This document shows, one piece after another, positions 63,095 to 64,000 of a DNA stretch of 64,000 bases. The first letter of the stretch is position 1, and every line of letters starts with the position of its first letter. The position numbers and the translations under genes were made by a program. This stretch comes from Opitutales bacterium (lineage in GTDB: Bacteria; Verrucomicrobiota; Verrucomicrobiia; Opitutales; UBA953). The notes under the pieces were generated by a model. It searched no databases and had not been told where the DNA came from. It saw nothing but the letters and a program-made list of their open reading frames with translations. The stretch spans positions 1 to 64,000 of the forward strand of contig JAILGB010000009.1 of the NCBI GenBank assembly GCA_024697185.1, in the 5' to 3' direction.

Positions 63095-63781
63095 ATGAAA
63101 TACAAAATTGCTCTTATCGCTTTGATCATCTTGGCGCAAATCGCGCTCATCCTCGGGCTTTCGCTGTGGCGGGAACACGAACGCGACACGGCGGAAACCT
63201 TTTTGCTGCGCTGCCGGAGTACGTCTTGGGTCGGCAAAAATTATTATCCCGTCACGCTGGAAATCGCGGACGAGGAGATTCCTCTGTCGGATTTGCCCGC
63301 AGATTTGTTCGAGCCCGAAGTGTGGGAAAGTATGAAAAAAGAGGTTGCCGACAGAATCAAAAATGCCCCCAAATACTCTTGGGATTTCTATTATCATTTT
63401 AGCAAAAAAACTTATATTTATCTGACCCTGAAACTTGACGGGAACGGCGGCGCAAGTATTGTCGGCTTTAGTCGCGAACAGCCGTCGCGGGAATGCGCCG
63501 AAGGGGAAGTGGTTTTGCCTGTCGAACTGCGCTCCGTTAGATGGGAGGACGAACTTTTTGACGATCCCGAAAAAGATCAGAAATTCAAAGAGAACTTTGA
63601 CGCGGGAACGCTTAGCTTCAAAATGGTCGGCGATTTGCGTTTTTACATGTCGGAAAAACGCGCGCGGGAAATCGAAGCTCTCGAAAAAAGCCCGTCGGTC
63701 GTGGCGGAGCTTTTCCTGCATTCGGACGGCTCGCTCGGGATCAAAAATCTCATTGTCAATGGCTTTCCCGAGAAAAAATGA
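63095..63781 (+). CDS. Membrane-anchored protein, GDYXXLXY-like by context
   Basis: 228 residues. One N-terminal membrane segment (about 4-24), then a beta-rich extracytoplasmic domain (YYPVTLEIADEEIPLSDLPADLF...). IPLSDLPADLF occupies the place of the G-D-Y-x-x-L-x-Y motif of the protein family that accompanies DUF2157, but the motif itself is not intact. Function unknown. Last gene before the sulfatase. Confidence 0.55.
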   Translation: MKYKIALIALIILAQIALILGLSLWREHERDTAETFLLRCRSTSWVGKNYYPVTLEIADEEIPLSDLPADLFEPEVWESMKKEVADRIKNAPKYSWDFYYHFSKKTYIYLTLKLDGNGGASIVGFSREQPSRECAEGEVVLPVELRSVRWEDELFDDPEKDQKFKENFDAGTLSFKMVGDLRFYMSEKRAREIEALEKSPSVVAELFLHSDGSLGIKNLIVNGFPEKK

Positions 63782-63814
63782 CAGCGGCAGCGGCGGGAAC
63801 GGGAATTTCAGGTT

Positions 63815-63844
63815 TTGAAAAATTAACACTTTAAGGAGTATTAT
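63815..63844 (+). promoter_or_regulatory. Sulfatase promoter, leaderless type
   Basis: TTGAAA (63815-63820), 18-bp spacer, TATTAT (63839-63844), 6 bp to the ATG at 63851. AAGGAG (63833-63838) overlaps the -10 region and would not be in a leaderless mRNA. Confidence 0.5.
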
Positions 63845-63850
63845 CGTTTT

Positions 63851-64000
63851 ATGAAAAAATCTTATTTTGCCGTTGTCGGACTTTCGGCGTTGGTCGGCGT
63901 TCCGCTCGTGGCGCAACCGTCGCAGCCAAACATCATCTTGTTTCTCGTCGATGACATGGGCTGGCAGGACACGAGCGTGCCGTTTTTCGGGAACGAAAAA
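63851..64000 (+). CDS. Sulfatase, exported (3' partial)
   Basis: The first 50 residues only. Signal peptide (MKKSYFAVVGLSALVGVPLVA) followed by QPNIILFLVDDMGWQDTSVP, the metal-binding start of formylglycine-dependent sulfatases (DD pair plus GWxD). The catalytic C/S-x-P-x-R site lies past the window end. The maturase at 19275 is the likely activating enzyme. Confidence 0.88.
   Translation, partial: MKKSYFAVVGLSALVGVPLVAQPSQPNIILFLVDDMGWQDTSVPFFGNEK

Noticed and set aside
63095-63781. Firm GDYXXLXY assignment
   Set aside because: The defining motif is not intact; only the context with DUF2157 supports it, so the call is kept tentative.
1-64000. The 9-mer as a simple restriction site or Chi-like sequence
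   Set aside because: It is not palindromic, and its density and lack of clear strand preference do not fit a recombination hotspot; kept as an open question instead.

Overview
The window looks like chromosome of a Gram-negative, probably anaerobic member of the PVC group, most likely Verrucomicrobiota (inference). The signs are a giant PATR-repeat autotransporter ending in a beta-barrel, LPS genes (kdsB, a LptF/LptG permease), an Skp-like chaperone, a radical-SAM anaerobic sulfatase maturase plus the start of a sulfatase, a Tat-exported Gfo/Idh/MocA protein, a bacterial SET-domain protein, and few Shine-Dalgarno sites. No rRNA or ribosomal-protein gene fixes the taxonomy.

Layout. 1-10533: 3' part of the autotransporter, then a terminator and an ABC-F gene (to 12538). 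12600-15660: an AT-rich accessory island of three Rhs core remnants, a toxin-tip-like fragment and four small secreted or membrane proteins of unknown function; I read it as a decayed array of Rhs toxin/immunity cassettes. 15696-19259: PH-like membrane protein, ABC ATPase, RecQ. 19275-26614 (minus): sulfatase maturase, three envelope proteins of unknown function, kdsB, leuD, guaB. 26753-35586 (plus): acyltransferase, mazG, purD, two tandem U32-like paralogues, tatD, LptF/G-type permease, MogA/MoaB-type protein, ferrochelatase. 35613-44141: outer-membrane protein, fabZ, Skp/OmpH, def, SDR epimerase, ybaK-type deacylase, M24 peptidase, small DUF2103-like protein, CBS-pyrophosphatase, plsC. 44271-47723: nuoG-nuoH-nuoI only. 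47780-53480 (minus): SET protein, GlcNAc-kinase-like protein, small exported protein, tRNA-Arg, folE2, tpiA, pgk, hypothetical. 53572-64000: DsbD-like protein with permuted domains, tRNA-Lys, dnaK, MBL/beta-CASP hydrolase, DUF192 lipoprotein, Gfo/Idh/MocA oxidoreductase, DUF2157 membrane protein and partner, start of a sulfatase.

The most striking signal is not a gene. The 9-mer GCGGGAACG (reverse CGTTCCCGC) occurs on both strands, in every reading frame and between genes, roughly once per 200-300 bp even in housekeeping genes and more densely in the autotransporter. As inverted pairs it builds several intrinsic terminators; in coding regions it forces recurring peptides (AGT, RER, GNV, RSR, FP, VPA). 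A second genome-wide pattern is a -10 box (TATAAT-like) only 6-9 bp upstream of many start codons, often with a -35 box 17 bp further up, which predicts widespread leaderless transcripts.
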